Positions 12,001 to 19,411 of a stretch of DNA of 64,000 nucleotides are shown in pieces. The position numbers and the translations under genes are program-made. This DNA is from Theileria orientalis strain Shintoku (lineage: Eukaryota > Apicomplexa > Aconoidasida > Piroplasmida > Theileriidae). The DNA lies in the NCBI RefSeq assembly GCF_000740895.1, contig NC_025261.1, positions 1,426,001 to 1,490,000 of the forward strand, written 5' to 3'. The notes below the pieces were generated by a model. That model made no database searches. It worked only from the letters and a program-made list of their open reading frames with translations, and was not told the origin of the DNA. Position 1 is the first letter of the stretch; each line of letters opens with the position of its first letter.

Positions 12001-12229
12001 ACAACCAAACCAAGGAACTGGAAGTGACCCAACTAACGGTCTCCCAGGGCCGTCTAACAGTCAAGACCAGTCACAAGCAAGTCAAGAAACCGAAACTGAA
12101 CAATCTAATGGCACTTCAGGACAGCAACTTTCCACCGATCAAGTGACATCACATGGAAGTGGAGGAGGCAATGGATCACCAAGTAGCACCACTCAAGAAA
12201 ACGGTGGAGTGCAAGCTGCTGCCAGTTAA
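2..12229 (+). CDS. Giant FAINT-domain (DUF529) repeat protein, 5' end outside window
   Basis: One open frame runs from the window edge to a TAA at 12227-12229, about 4075 residues without an intron; the true start lies upstream. I see about fifteen degenerate units of the FAINT type, each with a strand-rich stretch (LFLxL, YYxF, W) followed by a helix and an LDL-x4-Y signature, for example at nt 1310, 2600, 3730, 5030, 6050, 9690, 10330 and 10820. Low-complexity linkers rich in Pro/Ala/Gln/Thr separate blocks (residues about 530-690, 1050-1140, 1835-1890, 2995-3180). Residues about 2043-2897 form a Lys/Glu/Leu-rich helical domain with coiled-coil character. The last 280 residues are Gly/Ser/Gln/Thr-rich with a poly-Gln run near nt 11885. 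FAINT proteins are a Theileria-expanded family and many are secreted; a signal peptide cannot be checked here. Function unknown. Codons mostly end in C or G except in the helical domain. Confidence 0.9.
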   Translation, partial: EALLKKLNEENQRLLQENDKYVLDAMMLANYMSTGRVVEVTKETLTDMPGYYVYKHQAFNGVPFKLEKFTVGGKDVGPSVATVEGVAYAKMYLFLNMPLLLHAHVPPAAQGPAGADTYFSFNATTTEWTKTEADLSSAAALKEHLSKLRGTMSSVTLNLGHTEGEYKSGMVTVQVVEATPYENDPPTSYTKRVHVLTPAFPVDVVKHFDFNLVLAKKETASSPYETPSKDPLLPKNFVVSKAEVYYFGDVPLYFTVHGTHGTPLRFSNVFRGTLWREDDMHTRMSLSDMLVALSAELRAAARFDVCKDAPSDTVVTYKLRHLGSKETTNVTVTKTEGADGVTLLAHKMPESVTLKFTTLTCGEHVLTGLSMDDVSKVFLYRRYKAPLFLKLNSDPRFFALSGDGGLTRYVPPAGATDMTEEQVKAKVSELSTMVGKVFDLDLMSKADYTLLNSHFTVTETTVGGFKRRLHALKTAGRTPLPFTLRSLVHGTKDAVMYPTGLKVAWVAVFFKNEEPFYLQVKETSRPVVTEAPASTLPAALPAQTQPASQTQPASQTQPASQAQPAVQSQAAVQSQVQAPAQPGANPAAAGVNPAVQPLAPGVAAVPAPVPGRPGSTVVQLPGPATPAPGAPGAPAGPPASSAAPQAAQAGPPAAAAPSSAPAAVPGPADTLVVTGGPRKGAPAPAARDALDFEDSFGETVDTGKHHHFVNDSGLWLPDGVYDHFEDEDMGDRLEGLKDGLGNEFSLDLSEKVDNPLFEVDMADFAPVPGFTKHTYNPKKLEYPLLLKDLKVAETEVNLPFADKHLKRFSAYSFRKNFLFFHSVSHDDKDEFFKTNFAGSFEKVEFDVYNEGVLKKELEGLKKRLGNMVSLDMANKTSYEYHSYLVNVVKQREDLEGFDKYLHDLTDNGVSVPLKLVSVRNNGHVTNVPSLEDLVYFVYVYMSEDEPLLLELHTSSPERSDYDYYYFGNTLGNWELLENPSLGQLDKAKLKEALLAYKDKMSKTYKVDLLRKFTYRLTNEANANYVLDAAVEEDPRETVGFSMYSHTFALNAVPGATVSATTAPTASVLGGATATAAEAPAPAEGPAAPASASAAAAPSAAAGAGASTVPASVVPTTAENASDAAADSTATGGQPRTARLTTYQTLKANALRAVNTMAANLPVAGKFVLGEAVLRGLAVDTLLKANVYWYHDKSPALVHVNNGVDNKYYVKKGKTFVLSRKGALPLARSELVSLLNEARENLAEPVDLDLDKSSDFDTHVKYVSNGLTLKVVPTYSLGEGFKGFKHFSATHYERAFKVATMSLWGDVVLNKLPKGHVKSATVFTDGDLLPLAVELEWTVVNNMSFVKKYNYWKNTGGATWVAHATANASERMVDDDLLTMLKAAKTELGARVVLSLDKRANYGTAPLVTVAVEPTSRPENWNGFHRVTHSYTNAAARVVMLKLGDRVLRTLHVATYVKAVDTYWFKNALLLVRATVAGNTAAGTAGTAASPDTYMYFKNDHKDDLMAVDAPADATAATLSVTTPHALLAQLAVPFRDHYHLDVAEKTLKNAVGFVKLLPALHVVDTSVPPGYARYNLYVLDHVQGLELGKMLYHGKDFSTGNFSMPTGRVHSVYAFSPVGHFSPLFLELHVRGREGLVLHYYHLNQHGDWMKLETGGRRLTHAELYGKLSLLSTKFGNVTVVDLAKTEGSYYGLNKMDVTKYEFPGAQGFNKYLHRAHDAAAFTVSKFVNKGVVLANLPVLKVLHVAVYTTRDNRPMLLELKVGGRYRFFASNANGEWFEERLPSGDLRAALDAVYDEHNEVARLTGDLVTLHLHTGFVREYVLTEGTVADYEGAVAVVEDEPEPEPAPPAERLLPEDPESAEPTVQAPAGAAVVKTVLAPLPPVKRSHVLNPETFVESDRLAYSYASHGKSVYVARRDEVFRGLNVTVHRLANSEPFTLRRLVFLGRQFDLGLGAEKFLSSTLFAYMNKPLVLKLVALAGGEKYYAFDFGTQDWTPFEAADLEAKLDELNYKENKTLVLDLAKEEGYTVNTHELVVSKATFATAFTKVTTKLKTAVQEAEVRKAKRKKVRAKREVYKRELHAEMEKKKAALDKMAAEAERRKATLQTFRTTWKTLKPAELEQFVQLEAKVKALEDLRAEVAALEPKVENARGTEAFADLSKALEAKKKELAALQPAVDAALRAAEYMTDAQVDELDVPNAAELKTALEGADAAVKAFRNRLDVKAKVGTAVEKVKEFKDALGDVSTLSDLKSKLDPAATKLEGLKEPGDNKTLDLAAVLVVVNELKPLLVLDKNALGTPADQDKKTKFEAAVTAVDDLKSHAELAKKLEEAQAPAVTDFTELSKKPDEAALLLEKVNAALQLANTFDKNLRFGDKLKDADAKLKTVEEMVPLVEVLKTTLDGLGTLSEPDATKVKALKDALPTFAKFGQAHVLAKKYKDAFVAGADLNAELTMAALDTGKSLFEKAVGLLGELKTLPDSTETSQLKEAVKYVTEPKAPNQKVTNPFEELKETLLALKVELPELDQDVKTKLGEVETEFDKVKALPTLAAGLKRDLDAVSLAGVTEPNGLVDKVNELKAKLTEENLTKLKTAFHSSLKLKNELKDAFDLETATVTDVKNNLEAANTVATELKNALTAVPEVTEEGASEPLKKLKAALDKAAKLKEADSPFATLKTKVEAFSAPVRHDSTKAVAYRLKQLADASAKLTKELKSEATVTLEMAEDVVKKMANGHAALVKLDEAYVYAAKFKPVYETLSTFSGENMDAAKYKSLQELVAKLKEALVNVVKLKEGYVALKLFKAQLVTENKLDEAVTAAEAFNELFNVSTELSTQVTTLEGFNPLATDPDYTKAKDVVTELKKHVEKMNLDSKVTTVKTIVTETQKALSEVASTLLKLGLMVGKRKYKKYLVDLGKAQNSYDLAKMRHDRYDVDPETLDSDEDASTLTKLMFVLGGLRHGGKNLSHAGLPLGTHVHTVNAFYAPNLEKPLMLQFKYRESEDEDEPVPQVLLVPPTADSLTDSQAVASTARPGATATAESGTVRQVENLLAHAVSHTPDRVATEKAGVLPPVEAPVVAGVASTVAGAAGAPGVAGSVGAQATGVTGSTGAVQPAQGAQATASTGAVVPGAAGAGQPQGAASAGAVQAGQQAQQQAAQGPATALVSAPLTTEAALAPPLPVSEGPSPPEKEAEMKKFSYPGRFFVYDVDGTWKPFVPEKRGALREKLEELKVKHALGVNLDVGVVPGARRELVHAVNGENMKVRRVLYNSGYNMNREAGQLQGTAAKAHVVNLSDYDRSVAFFPPLKYEWFVHQRQPKTLVDNSLEQLPEFKLERLSLNGVTLPLTEEASDVLTSLNSLSVVVNELGTPLLLFAYKTTRHEAVLQHTYKALALKGEVYDVDDTFGNYHNLLYKVEHTDYSWNSDQAFDSFNTAVNARLAELNARLEPYYVVDLGAAAHYMRGQVVVNVEVAEAFGVRHVSYTPGLMPLQGEELQTAVPPFVVQKVFLGETAFKGFNLPFRDALHVSAFFAPLHYPLADEAKATSATKFPLLVEFSYRNRFNRLEHFYYHYVGGDAFELLTRTKLRLTASEVADVVRLVAYRNLRAGRFSLSRLNLDLAVKSAHVTPGHQVAVEKLVKGAPGPGQDVLNATVPDGYVVYKYSVAANDPGFTVLSLSFANVWRFAPALHSYKVFYAYVRETDAVPVLVAASYTEAASAEKKYVWVGYDGAAAAAVLTTAPPDPTSVTFVPKVQEELGRLTAQVDFLLQPRAFPLSRVDAGATVKLSPVGGVRGFPEVPPSAAAAAAAGVKPGATVTPGVKTPGAATPATTKAPATTTVVTTPKVTVPGPQVPAGPTTPTPPQTSTTVVTQAPTQAPTSSPTTPVLPASGSPSPGVGGAGVGADGTVRTCTTVENPSESAARTDGASGAGAGGPTDSAGGGVQTDRTQQTQQEVPGQPSSPGSGTQVANAEQQQQQQQQQQVSSGQTTLNPEQPAGGGLGSGGQTDNSVSQPNQGTGSDPTNGLPGPSNSQDQSQASQETETEQSNGTSGQQLSTDQVTSHGSGGGNGSPSSTTQENGGVQAAAS
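1622..1685 (+). repeat. 18-bp coding tandem repeat in linker of giant protein
   Basis: About three copies of an 18-base unit encode a QTQPAS hexapeptide repeat, then decay into Gln/Ala/Pro-rich sequence. It lies in the first low-complexity linker between FAINT blocks. The copies are nearly identical at DNA level, so the expansion is probably recent. Confidence 0.8.
6130..8690 (+). other. Helical Lys/Glu/Leu-rich region of giant protein with different codon use
   Basis: This part of the giant reading frame encodes repeated amphipathic helices (LK, KLK and ELK motifs at heptad-like spacing) instead of FAINT units. From about 6700 to 8690 third positions are often A or T, while the flanking FAINT parts use almost only C or G. 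It starts with a very basic stretch (KRKKVRAKR) at about 6190-6215. The boundary is gradual at the protein level but clear in codon choice. Confidence 0.75.
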
Positions 12230-12938
12230 GAACCAACATCACCACTCCTACCTGCTTAATTACGATCAACGATAACAACGAAAAAAACTAAATAAAAAAA
12301 TAAGAACTTAGTCAATGAAAAACAATTACAAAACAAAAACTTAAAATATTTTAATAACCAATTTAAAAACAAAAAACAACAACGCTATCAAAGACAAAAA
12401 TTTAAACTATTATTATACAAAACAATCAATTACCACAAAACTAAGAAAAAGCAATTGTTTTATTAACCAGTATACCTGGTAATACACTAGTACCAGTGCA
12501 AACTGGTAAAAGTAAATCTAGCCCAGATAGGGCGAAAGCACACAAGAGAGTAGCACTGCGCTACTAACAACAACGCAAACACGCTCGGTAGAGATTTATT
12601 CGTTACCAAGAGGAAAATTATTACTTGTGGACCCATCCACAAATATCGTAACCCGTATTGATCACAATACAGAATGTGTCGATCACGACAATATATATAT
12701 ATTTAACAAAACTGAAACTGACTCCATTAAATTGTAAACTTTAAAATACACACTTAGGTAAAAGATACATGTAAATTATGTGTATTAGAGTTAGTTACAG
12801 TTATGATAATAGTTGAAGTATGATGGAGAGTGCTAGGATTGTTAGGATTAGTGAGTAAAAACGTCTAAAATGCAGGATGTATGTGTATTTATGAGTTAGT
12901 GTGTAGGCGAAGGTGAAAATAAACTTAAACGTAAAACA
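12230..12938. other. Convergent intergenic segment holding a hairpin cluster
   Basis: No gene is supported in this 709-base gap between the giant gene and the minus-strand gene ending at 12939. The first 220 bases are A/T-rich, probably 3' untranslated. Bases 12466-12690 are less A/T-rich and hold seven perfect small inverted repeats plus one imperfect one, described under findings. An AT run follows at about 12690-12703. The rest shows no structure that I can see. Confidence 0.6.
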
Positions 12939-13541
12939 TTAAGATGGATTTAAATACCGCTCCTGCTCCTCCTTAGTCAAAAGACGCTTGGCAGGAAGCA
13001 TTCCAAGGGCACGGTCACGGCCAAACTCACTCCAGCGACCGTAGTAAAGATTCCCAACCTGCTGACCAACCAAAAGACCAAAATAGGAAACGAAAGGAGT
13101 GACGATAACCTTGGTCTTAATGGAATGGAAGCGGAGAGAATATAAAGTTAAAGCACTTGATCCAACGAAGCCAGCGAAGGTGAAGAGCTTAGCAGAGACC
13201 TGAAAACAAAAAGATGAACAAGAGTAAATAGAGAGTAAGAACGGGACAAGAGAAGTTTAAACGGGTAAAAGTAAAAGGTGACTTACGAGTTTGCTAATCG
13301 ACCTCTGTCTAGCCAGTAAAATGTCAGTGATGTAGTCGGGGTCGTCGGAATACTTCTTCGATAACACGGATTCCAGCTCATAGCGATCGTTTTTAGTGTA
13401 GTTTATGCGGTAAGGGTTAGGCGTGAGGAATAAGCCAAACTTCTCGGCGAAAGTGAGCTCGCGAGGGCCAGTGGAGTAAAGGTTCTCGCAAATGGTGACG
13501 TCGGAAGGAACGACGACGGGAGGCGTGGAAAGTTTACCCAT
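12939..13541 (-). CDS. Small conserved-looking protein with one or two membrane segments, function unknown
   Basis: Two exons: 13541-13287 and 13199-12939, joined across a GTAAGT...TTTTCAG intron; together 171 codons and a stop. The first exon encodes a soluble stretch with several charged residues; the second encodes two hydrophobic segments separated by a short basic loop, then a basic C-terminus. I do not recognise the family. The start is the first ATG of the open frame. It diverges from the dolichol kinase gene with 168 bases between the starts; that gap holds a perfect 6-bp hairpin (GGCTAC/GTAGCC, 13632-13646). Confidence 0.7.
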
Positions 13542-13709
13542 ATCTACATGCCGACGATCTTAAAATGAAAACGGCAGTAAAAAGTGAGCAGAAATGAGAA
13601 CAAAGAGCTGAAAAGTTAAAGTAAATCTCAGGGCTACGGAGTAGCCATACTCCCCATGGGAAAATAGATCTACACACTCGAGTAAAAATCCACAAATTAA
13701 ATCTCACAT

Positions 13710-15846
13710 GTGTCGCGACGACATGAACATAAAATGCAGATAGATTACTTTTATATGTGTAGAGCCGGGTTTGAGCTCTTCCTAGTTCGCCTTTTGCTGA
13801 TCTGGTTCTCGAGACTGTACCAATCCAAGTACATACTCAAACAGTTTATGTTTGTACTCATAAATATAGCAATATATGGAGGTGAGTTTGAGACGGAGGC
13901 GTAAATCGGCAATTTAGCGTTCAACCGGGGAGAAATAAAGCTGAAGCGGCTGTCGATCATCCCGCTGGTACAGTGTCTGTTGTTCCCGCTCTCGCTGGCC
14001 TCAATAGACAACTTTATGCTGCAGAACTTCATTCCGCTGCTTCTTATCGCTACCTTTCAGTGTTACTGGATACGGCTGAACCTGAGAAAGTTTCTGTCGT
14101 ACGTGTTCGTAATGCTGACGCTTTTCACCTTACTGAGGCTTTTCTTCTCACTGCCAGGCTACGGGTTATTTTTCATCATTTTGTCACAATGTGTAATATA
14201 CTTGTTTATCCAGCTTAGCCAGAAAAGGTAATTTTGCGCAACTTCACTGTGTGTCAGGCACATTTTCTCAATCTATGTTTTTTTCTCGCAGGTCATCGTA
14301 CTGATGGTCTCGATAGTGCTCCCGAAGTACAACTCGATACTGGACTTCAGGAGATTTCACGTTTTCACACGCAACGTGGTTTACTCCGACAACATAAATA
14401 AGCTGTTCATAAATATTTTTTACCATGCGGTAAGTTGCTGAGTTTAGGCTGATGTGTGCAGGTTTTCTTTCTGCTGGGATTGTTCGTCACACTATATCTC
14501 ATTTCTATGTACCAAGGGGAGAGGTTCAGGCCCGTGAACGCGGTCGCGTGTCTGTTCATGTTCATACATTTCGTCTACAAACTACTGCACTTTCTGTTTC
14601 TGGACAGGCACAACGGTAGGCTACGCACTGATGGGAGGCTCACACGTTTCTCAGGGGTGTCCAACTTCAACATACTGCTGGCCTTTCTGCTGGAGTACAA
14701 CACGGTGGTGCTCGTATTTCTGTCGCTGGTCACGACTGCAGTGATCTTCACGGTGATCGGCCTAAATGTAAAGTATTCGACGGACCCGAGGTCTCGACAT
14801 ACGACTCGCAAATGGTTCCACCTGTTGATTTTTCTCTACTGTTTGTACGCCTTCTACTTGAAACTGGTAGGCGGAGTTCATTTCAAGAGCTTTTGTAGGA
14901 GGCGTTCCTTGCACTTGTCCTCGCACTCCTTATTGTTTTTTTCGTCTTTATGGAGCTGTTTCGAATTAACAAGCTTTTGTTCAAGCCGATAGAGCGGTTT
15001 CTGGGGGACCTCTACAAGTGGTAGGTTTTTTTTCAGTTCATTTGAATTCATGTGCATGGCTAGTGCTAGATTCTTTAAGAAAATTTATGTTCCGCTCCAA
15101 ACAAACGTGATATATAAATGTATTCAGGTTTCAGCCCAAGTACACACATTCCTATACACACACCCACTCATGATAATTTTTAGCATCGGTCACGATTCTG
15201 AGGTCGACAAGTTCGAAATATCGACAATTACGATGTTGCTCGGGTACGGAGTACTTATTTAATAGAATTGACAGCATTTTGACGCCGATCCTCTTCGAAC
15301 TGAACAGTGAGGAGTTCGACTGGACGCGGGGAGGCTTAGGAGTGTTCACTACTGGAGTAGGGGACTCAATGGTAAGGGATTTAGTTTGAAAACGTAGGCA
15401 AACGGCCAGGGCGTTTTACGCCCGTGTGCTCCCTCCTTGACGTTGATTCGTAGAATCGCTTTCCAAACACCAATAATCGATACCGATTGTGGACCATTCT
15501 GATGACAACCTAGATATTTGCTACTAATGGCACACTCAGGCCTCGGTAGTGGGAGTTAAATACAGAGGGAATGACCAAAACGGGAAGAGCGTACAGGGGA
15601 TGATTGCCTTTTTTCTATCATGTTTGAGCGTGATGGTCGTGACCTCCATGTTGCAGCACGTAAGCGGCAACCTTAATTAAACGATTCAGGGCTTCGTGGA
15701 TAACTTTCGAAAGATCGTGTTCGTTTCGTTCTTCAGCTCAATGTACGAGGTTAGTTTCGGGCGAATACACGGCGCTTCAGTACGTAAGCAGGGAGGAAGA
15801 CAACGTCGCAGTGCCGCTTTTGGCGATGCTGCTGTACAAAATGTAA
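13710..15846 (+). CDS. DOLK: Dolichol kinase
   Basis: CTP-dependent phosphorylation of dolichol, in the ER membrane; dolichyl phosphate feeds GPI-anchor and other dolichol-linked glycosylation. Ten exons (13710-13881, 13918-14227, 14258-14429, 14462-14866, 14899-15020, 15184-15243, 15266-15371, 15540-15659, 15690-15749, 15781-15846) sum to 1593 bases, 530 residues, close to the human enzyme. Features seen: many hydrophobic segments, an RKWFH motif in exon 4, the CTP-site motif GVGDSMASVVG across exons 7-8, a KSVQGM stretch where the family has K-x2-EGT, and a C-terminal EEDNVAVPL resembling the family's DN-x2-LPL. An in-frame ATG at 13734 is an alternative start. Most introns are 30-36 bases, but those before exons 6 and 8 are about 165. 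Exon 6 is the least certain. Confidence 0.85.
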
Positions 15847-16652
15847 GATTAGAAGTGTAATATAGGTGTTCTTTTACGTATATGGTGTGTTAGTGTTTAT
15901 GTCTGAGAATCTCAGAAAATCAGAGCCTGAAGAGCCTGAATTCATGAAACCAAAGCCTAAAACATTAGAGTTTATGGTGAGAACAGGTGCCAATAGAGGG
16001 AAATGGTAGATCCATACAGCGTCAGTGTATAAAAAAAATTCCAGAAGGAAAGGAAATTCCGAAAAACAAAATAGCCAAACCAATGGGAATAAAATTAATA
16101 AAGCGAGAATAAACAAAGATAAATAAAACCAAAAAGAGTAAAGTGGAAATTCTACACACAGGAAACCAAGGAATATACGTGGGGTTGTGTAAAGAATACA
16201 AACCAAGATTTGAATAAAACAAATACATTTCAGACCTCTGTGGCCACGTAGATTGATATTGTGTAGCCACCGTTGTAAGATTTGAGAAAACAGTTTTATG
16301 CGGATTCTCACAAATAGCTTAATCGGGTTTAGTTTATCTTTACATACTGTTTTGAGGTGTATTCCACACTAATTTGTAAGAATCGACGGGGTGTAGGAAG
16401 GTTTTCTGACGCCCATCAAGGAAAATACCGAGTTTGCTTATTTGAAATCAGCGGCGCTCATATTATAAACTTTTGTAAACCGTTCATTCTGTAAAACTGT
16501 TCCTGCGGTCGGCCAGCAAATTAAATACCGATTTAGAGTATAGCAGTAGTCAATTGTACATGTGTATACGGAGTATCCAGCAAATTGTATCAACGTAAAG
16601 ATAGACACATAGCAGCTTTATGTGCAAATAAATGATAGATTAAATTTCTAAG
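15847..16652. other. 806-base intergenic stretch without a supported gene
   Basis: The stretch lies between dolichol kinase and SEC23, both on the plus strand. It is A/T-rich with stops in all frames. A minus-strand open frame (15874-16311, hydrophobic, A/T-driven) has no family signature. A perfect palindrome CTGAGAATCTCAG sits at 15902-15914. It probably holds the SEC23 promoter and 5' untranslated region. Confidence 0.5.
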
Positions 16653-19034
16653 ATGGACTTCACAGAGTTAGAGTTGAGAAGCGGCCTGCGCTTCAGCTGG
16701 CTGGTGTGGCCGTGCTCACACGACGATGCCGAAAAGGCGGAGGTGCCAGTGGGCTGCCTGTTCACGCCACTGAGGCACTCGGACGAGGACGAAAACAAAG
16801 TACCCCTGGTGGAGTACATCCCAATCAGGCATAAAAACAGCGGCATTTTCCTCAACCCATACTGTAAAATAGATTTCAACACAAAAAAATGGATGTGCCC
16901 GATGACAAAAATCGACAGCGCACTTCCGCAGTTGTACGCGGAAAACATAAGTCCGCAGAATCTGCCGCTAGAGTTGACGAACCTGACGATGGAGTACCTG
17001 ATCCCAATGAACGTGTCAGGAGGGATCTTCCCGCCAACCTTCATATTCGTAATAGATACGTGCCTCGCGCACGAGGAGCTGGATCAGCTGAAGGACTCAC
17101 TACAGCAGGTAGGCAAAATGGTTCAGAATGTAGCAATTTAAGCAGTTGTTAAGCGGCTTGCAAACAAAATATATTAAGATAATGACAATATATAGGTGCT
17201 GAGTATGCTCCCAGGAGAATATAACATTGGACTGGTGACATTTGGAGCAGTGGTGAAGGTGCACGACCTGTGCGAAAGTGAGATACCGAGAGTGTTCGTG
17301 CTGAGAGGAGGACTGGAGCACAAGACGGAAGCAGTGAAGAGGAATCTTAACCTGGCGCAAAATAATCGGTTCGTGCAGCCACTGAGCTCGTGCGAGTACG
17401 TCTTGAACAATTTTTTGGAGACGCTGATACCGGATTACTGGCCAGTGCCGAACAATAATAGGCCAAGCAGATGCACAGGAAGCGCACTGAGCGTAGCAGT
17501 GAGTCTGCTGGAAAGCTTTGCGCAGGGCAAAGGAGGAAGAATCATGACGTTCCTAGGAGGAGCGTGCACATTCGGACCTGGGAAAATAGTGGAGCAGTCC
17601 CTGAGTGAGTCGATAAGGCACCACCTGGATTTGCAAAAAGAAAGCCACAACGCAAGGCTGGTGAAGGACGCACAGAAGTACTACACAGGTCTGGCGAACG
17701 CGTGCGCGACGAACGGGCACGCAATAGACATATTCGCATGCTCGCTGGACCAGTCAGGGCTGCACGAGATGAAGGTGTGCTGCGACAAGACGGGAGGAAG
17801 CATGGTGATGTCAGACTCGTTCAGCATGAGCGTGTTCAAGGACTCGCTGAAGATGATATTCAAGAGAGACGCGGAAGGGAACATGACGGGAGGATACAAC
17901 GCAAGAATGACAGTGTTCACGTCGCCTGAGCTGAAGGTGTGCGGAGTAGTGGGAGGCTGCCACTCGCTGAAGAAAAAGGCGCCCAACGTATCGGAAAACG
18001 TAATCGGAGAAGGAGGAACGAACGAGTGGAGCATAGGAGTGCTCGACAGAAGGTCGACACTGGCAGTGTTCTTCGACGTGGAAACGGGAAACACAAACGT
18101 GCTGACGTCAGCAATGAACGCAGTGGGCATGAACAACGCAAGCAAGGAGCCGAACGCACTGACGGGCAAGGAGTCGTTCATCCAGTTCCAGACAGTGTAC
18201 TTCCACCCAGACGGCACGAAGAGGCTGAGAGTGACCTCGTTCTCGTGCAAGTACGGACAGCCGAACCTGACAGACCTGGCGAACGGATTCGACCAGGAGG
18301 CGGCGACAGTGCTGATGGCGCGCTACGCACTCTTCAAGATATCGACGGAGGACCCGCTGAACGTGCTCCGCTGGCTGGACAAGAAGCTGATCAACCTGGT
18401 GAGCAAGTTCGCAGACTTCCAGAAAAACGACGTCAACTCCTTCAGACTCTCGAGCCAGTTCTCAATATACCCGCAGTTCATGTATCACCTGAGAAGGTCG
18501 CACTTCCTGCAGACCTTCAACGCGAGTCCGGACGAGACGGCCTTCTACAGGACGGTGCTCTCGAGGGAGAACGTGATCAACTCGCTGGTGATGATACAGC
18601 CGGCGCTGCTGGAGTACTCCTTCGACAGCCCGACGCCGCAGCCGGTGCTGCTCGACGCGGCCTCGCTGAAGAAGAACGTGATCCTGATGCTCGACACCTT
18701 CTTCCAGCTCGTCATCTGGTACGGGGACACGATCACGCACTGGCGCGAGCAGGGCTACCAGGACAACCCGGAGTACGCGCACTTCAAGGCGCTGCTGCAG
18801 ATGCCCCTCGACGACTGCAAGCCCTTCCTCGAGGAGCGCTTCCCGACACCCAAGTTCATCGTGTGCAACCAGGGCGGGAGCCAGGCCCGCTTCCTGCTCG
18901 CGAAGGTTAACCCGAGCACGACGTACACGTCGGGGCTGCAGGAGTTCGACGGCTCGACCGCGATCATAAACACGGACGACGTGAGCCTGAAGACGTTCAT
19001 GGACCACCTGATAAAGCTAGTAGTACAGTCATAA
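16653..19034 (+). CDS. SEC23: COPII coat GTPase-activating protein Sec23
   Basis: Component of the inner COPII coat that activates Sar1 GTPase at ER exit sites. Two exons, 16653-17108 and 17196-19034, joined at CAG|GTAGGC and TATATAG|GTG, give 764 residues, the normal Sec23 length. Visible: N-terminal beta-barrel and zinc-finger region, the vWA/trunk domain (FIFVIDTCL, residues 137-145), beta-sandwich, helical domain, and C-terminal gelsolin-like region ending with [13 protein letters not shown]. Odd: the zinc-finger region keeps only one of the four usual cysteines (see findings). Codons are strongly C/G-ending, as in the giant gene and the CDPK, suggesting high expression. The start is the first ATG in frame and fits Sec23 alignments. 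Confidence 0.95.
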
Positions 19035-19411
19035 TATCGAAAGTTCTCTACACGGTAGACTATAGGGCACATTACAGCTTGACACGACAGAGTATATAGA
19101 CTATGTATCAGGTGTGGTATCTGGAGCCAGGTGTATGCTGTATTATGTGGAGTGTGGTAGGTAGTAGAGTACATGAGTTATATGGGAGTAATGGGGGATG
19201 TGTATTGTATAAATTAGAAGCCTGTGAGTGGAAGATAAGAGTAGAATGTGTGAGTAGTATATGTGTGGCACTGATCGTAAGTGAGCCGCCGAAGATAAAA
19301 TGTGGGTGTAGTGGAACAATCAGAAACAGAATAAAATAATATCGGAAATTGCAAAATATAAAATTGTGTTTAAATAGTAAATATACATATAATAAAGAGT
19401 AAAAATAAGCC
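19035..19411. other. Intergenic, 377 bases
   Basis: Spacer between SEC23 and the SmG gene, both plus strand. It contains a G/T-rich purine/thymine-skewed stretch (about 19110-19275) on the plus strand and short open frames without family features. I see no RNA gene. Confidence 0.4.

Noticed and set aside
15436..15470. tRNA T-arm-like sequence (GATTCGTAGAATC)
   Set aside because: The loop does not match the TTCRANNC pattern, and no anticodon or acceptor stem can be drawn around it.
15484..15539. C/D-box snoRNA based on the TGATGAC word in the dolichol kinase intron
   Set aside because: A C-box-like word is present, but the CTGA overlaps it and no correctly spaced D box is found. I keep only the weaker finding about the inverted repeats.
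15874..16311. Minus-strand open frame of 145 residues with hydrophobic composition
   Set aside because: Composition follows from A/T-rich DNA, there is no family signature, and it sits in a typical intergenic spacer. I list the region as without a supported gene.
17939..18910. Plus-strand frame of 323 residues overlapping SEC23 exon 2
   Set aside because: It is an out-of-frame reading of the Sec23 coding sequence, rich in Arg/Gly/Ala/Asp from codon bias. The Sec23 frame is secure.
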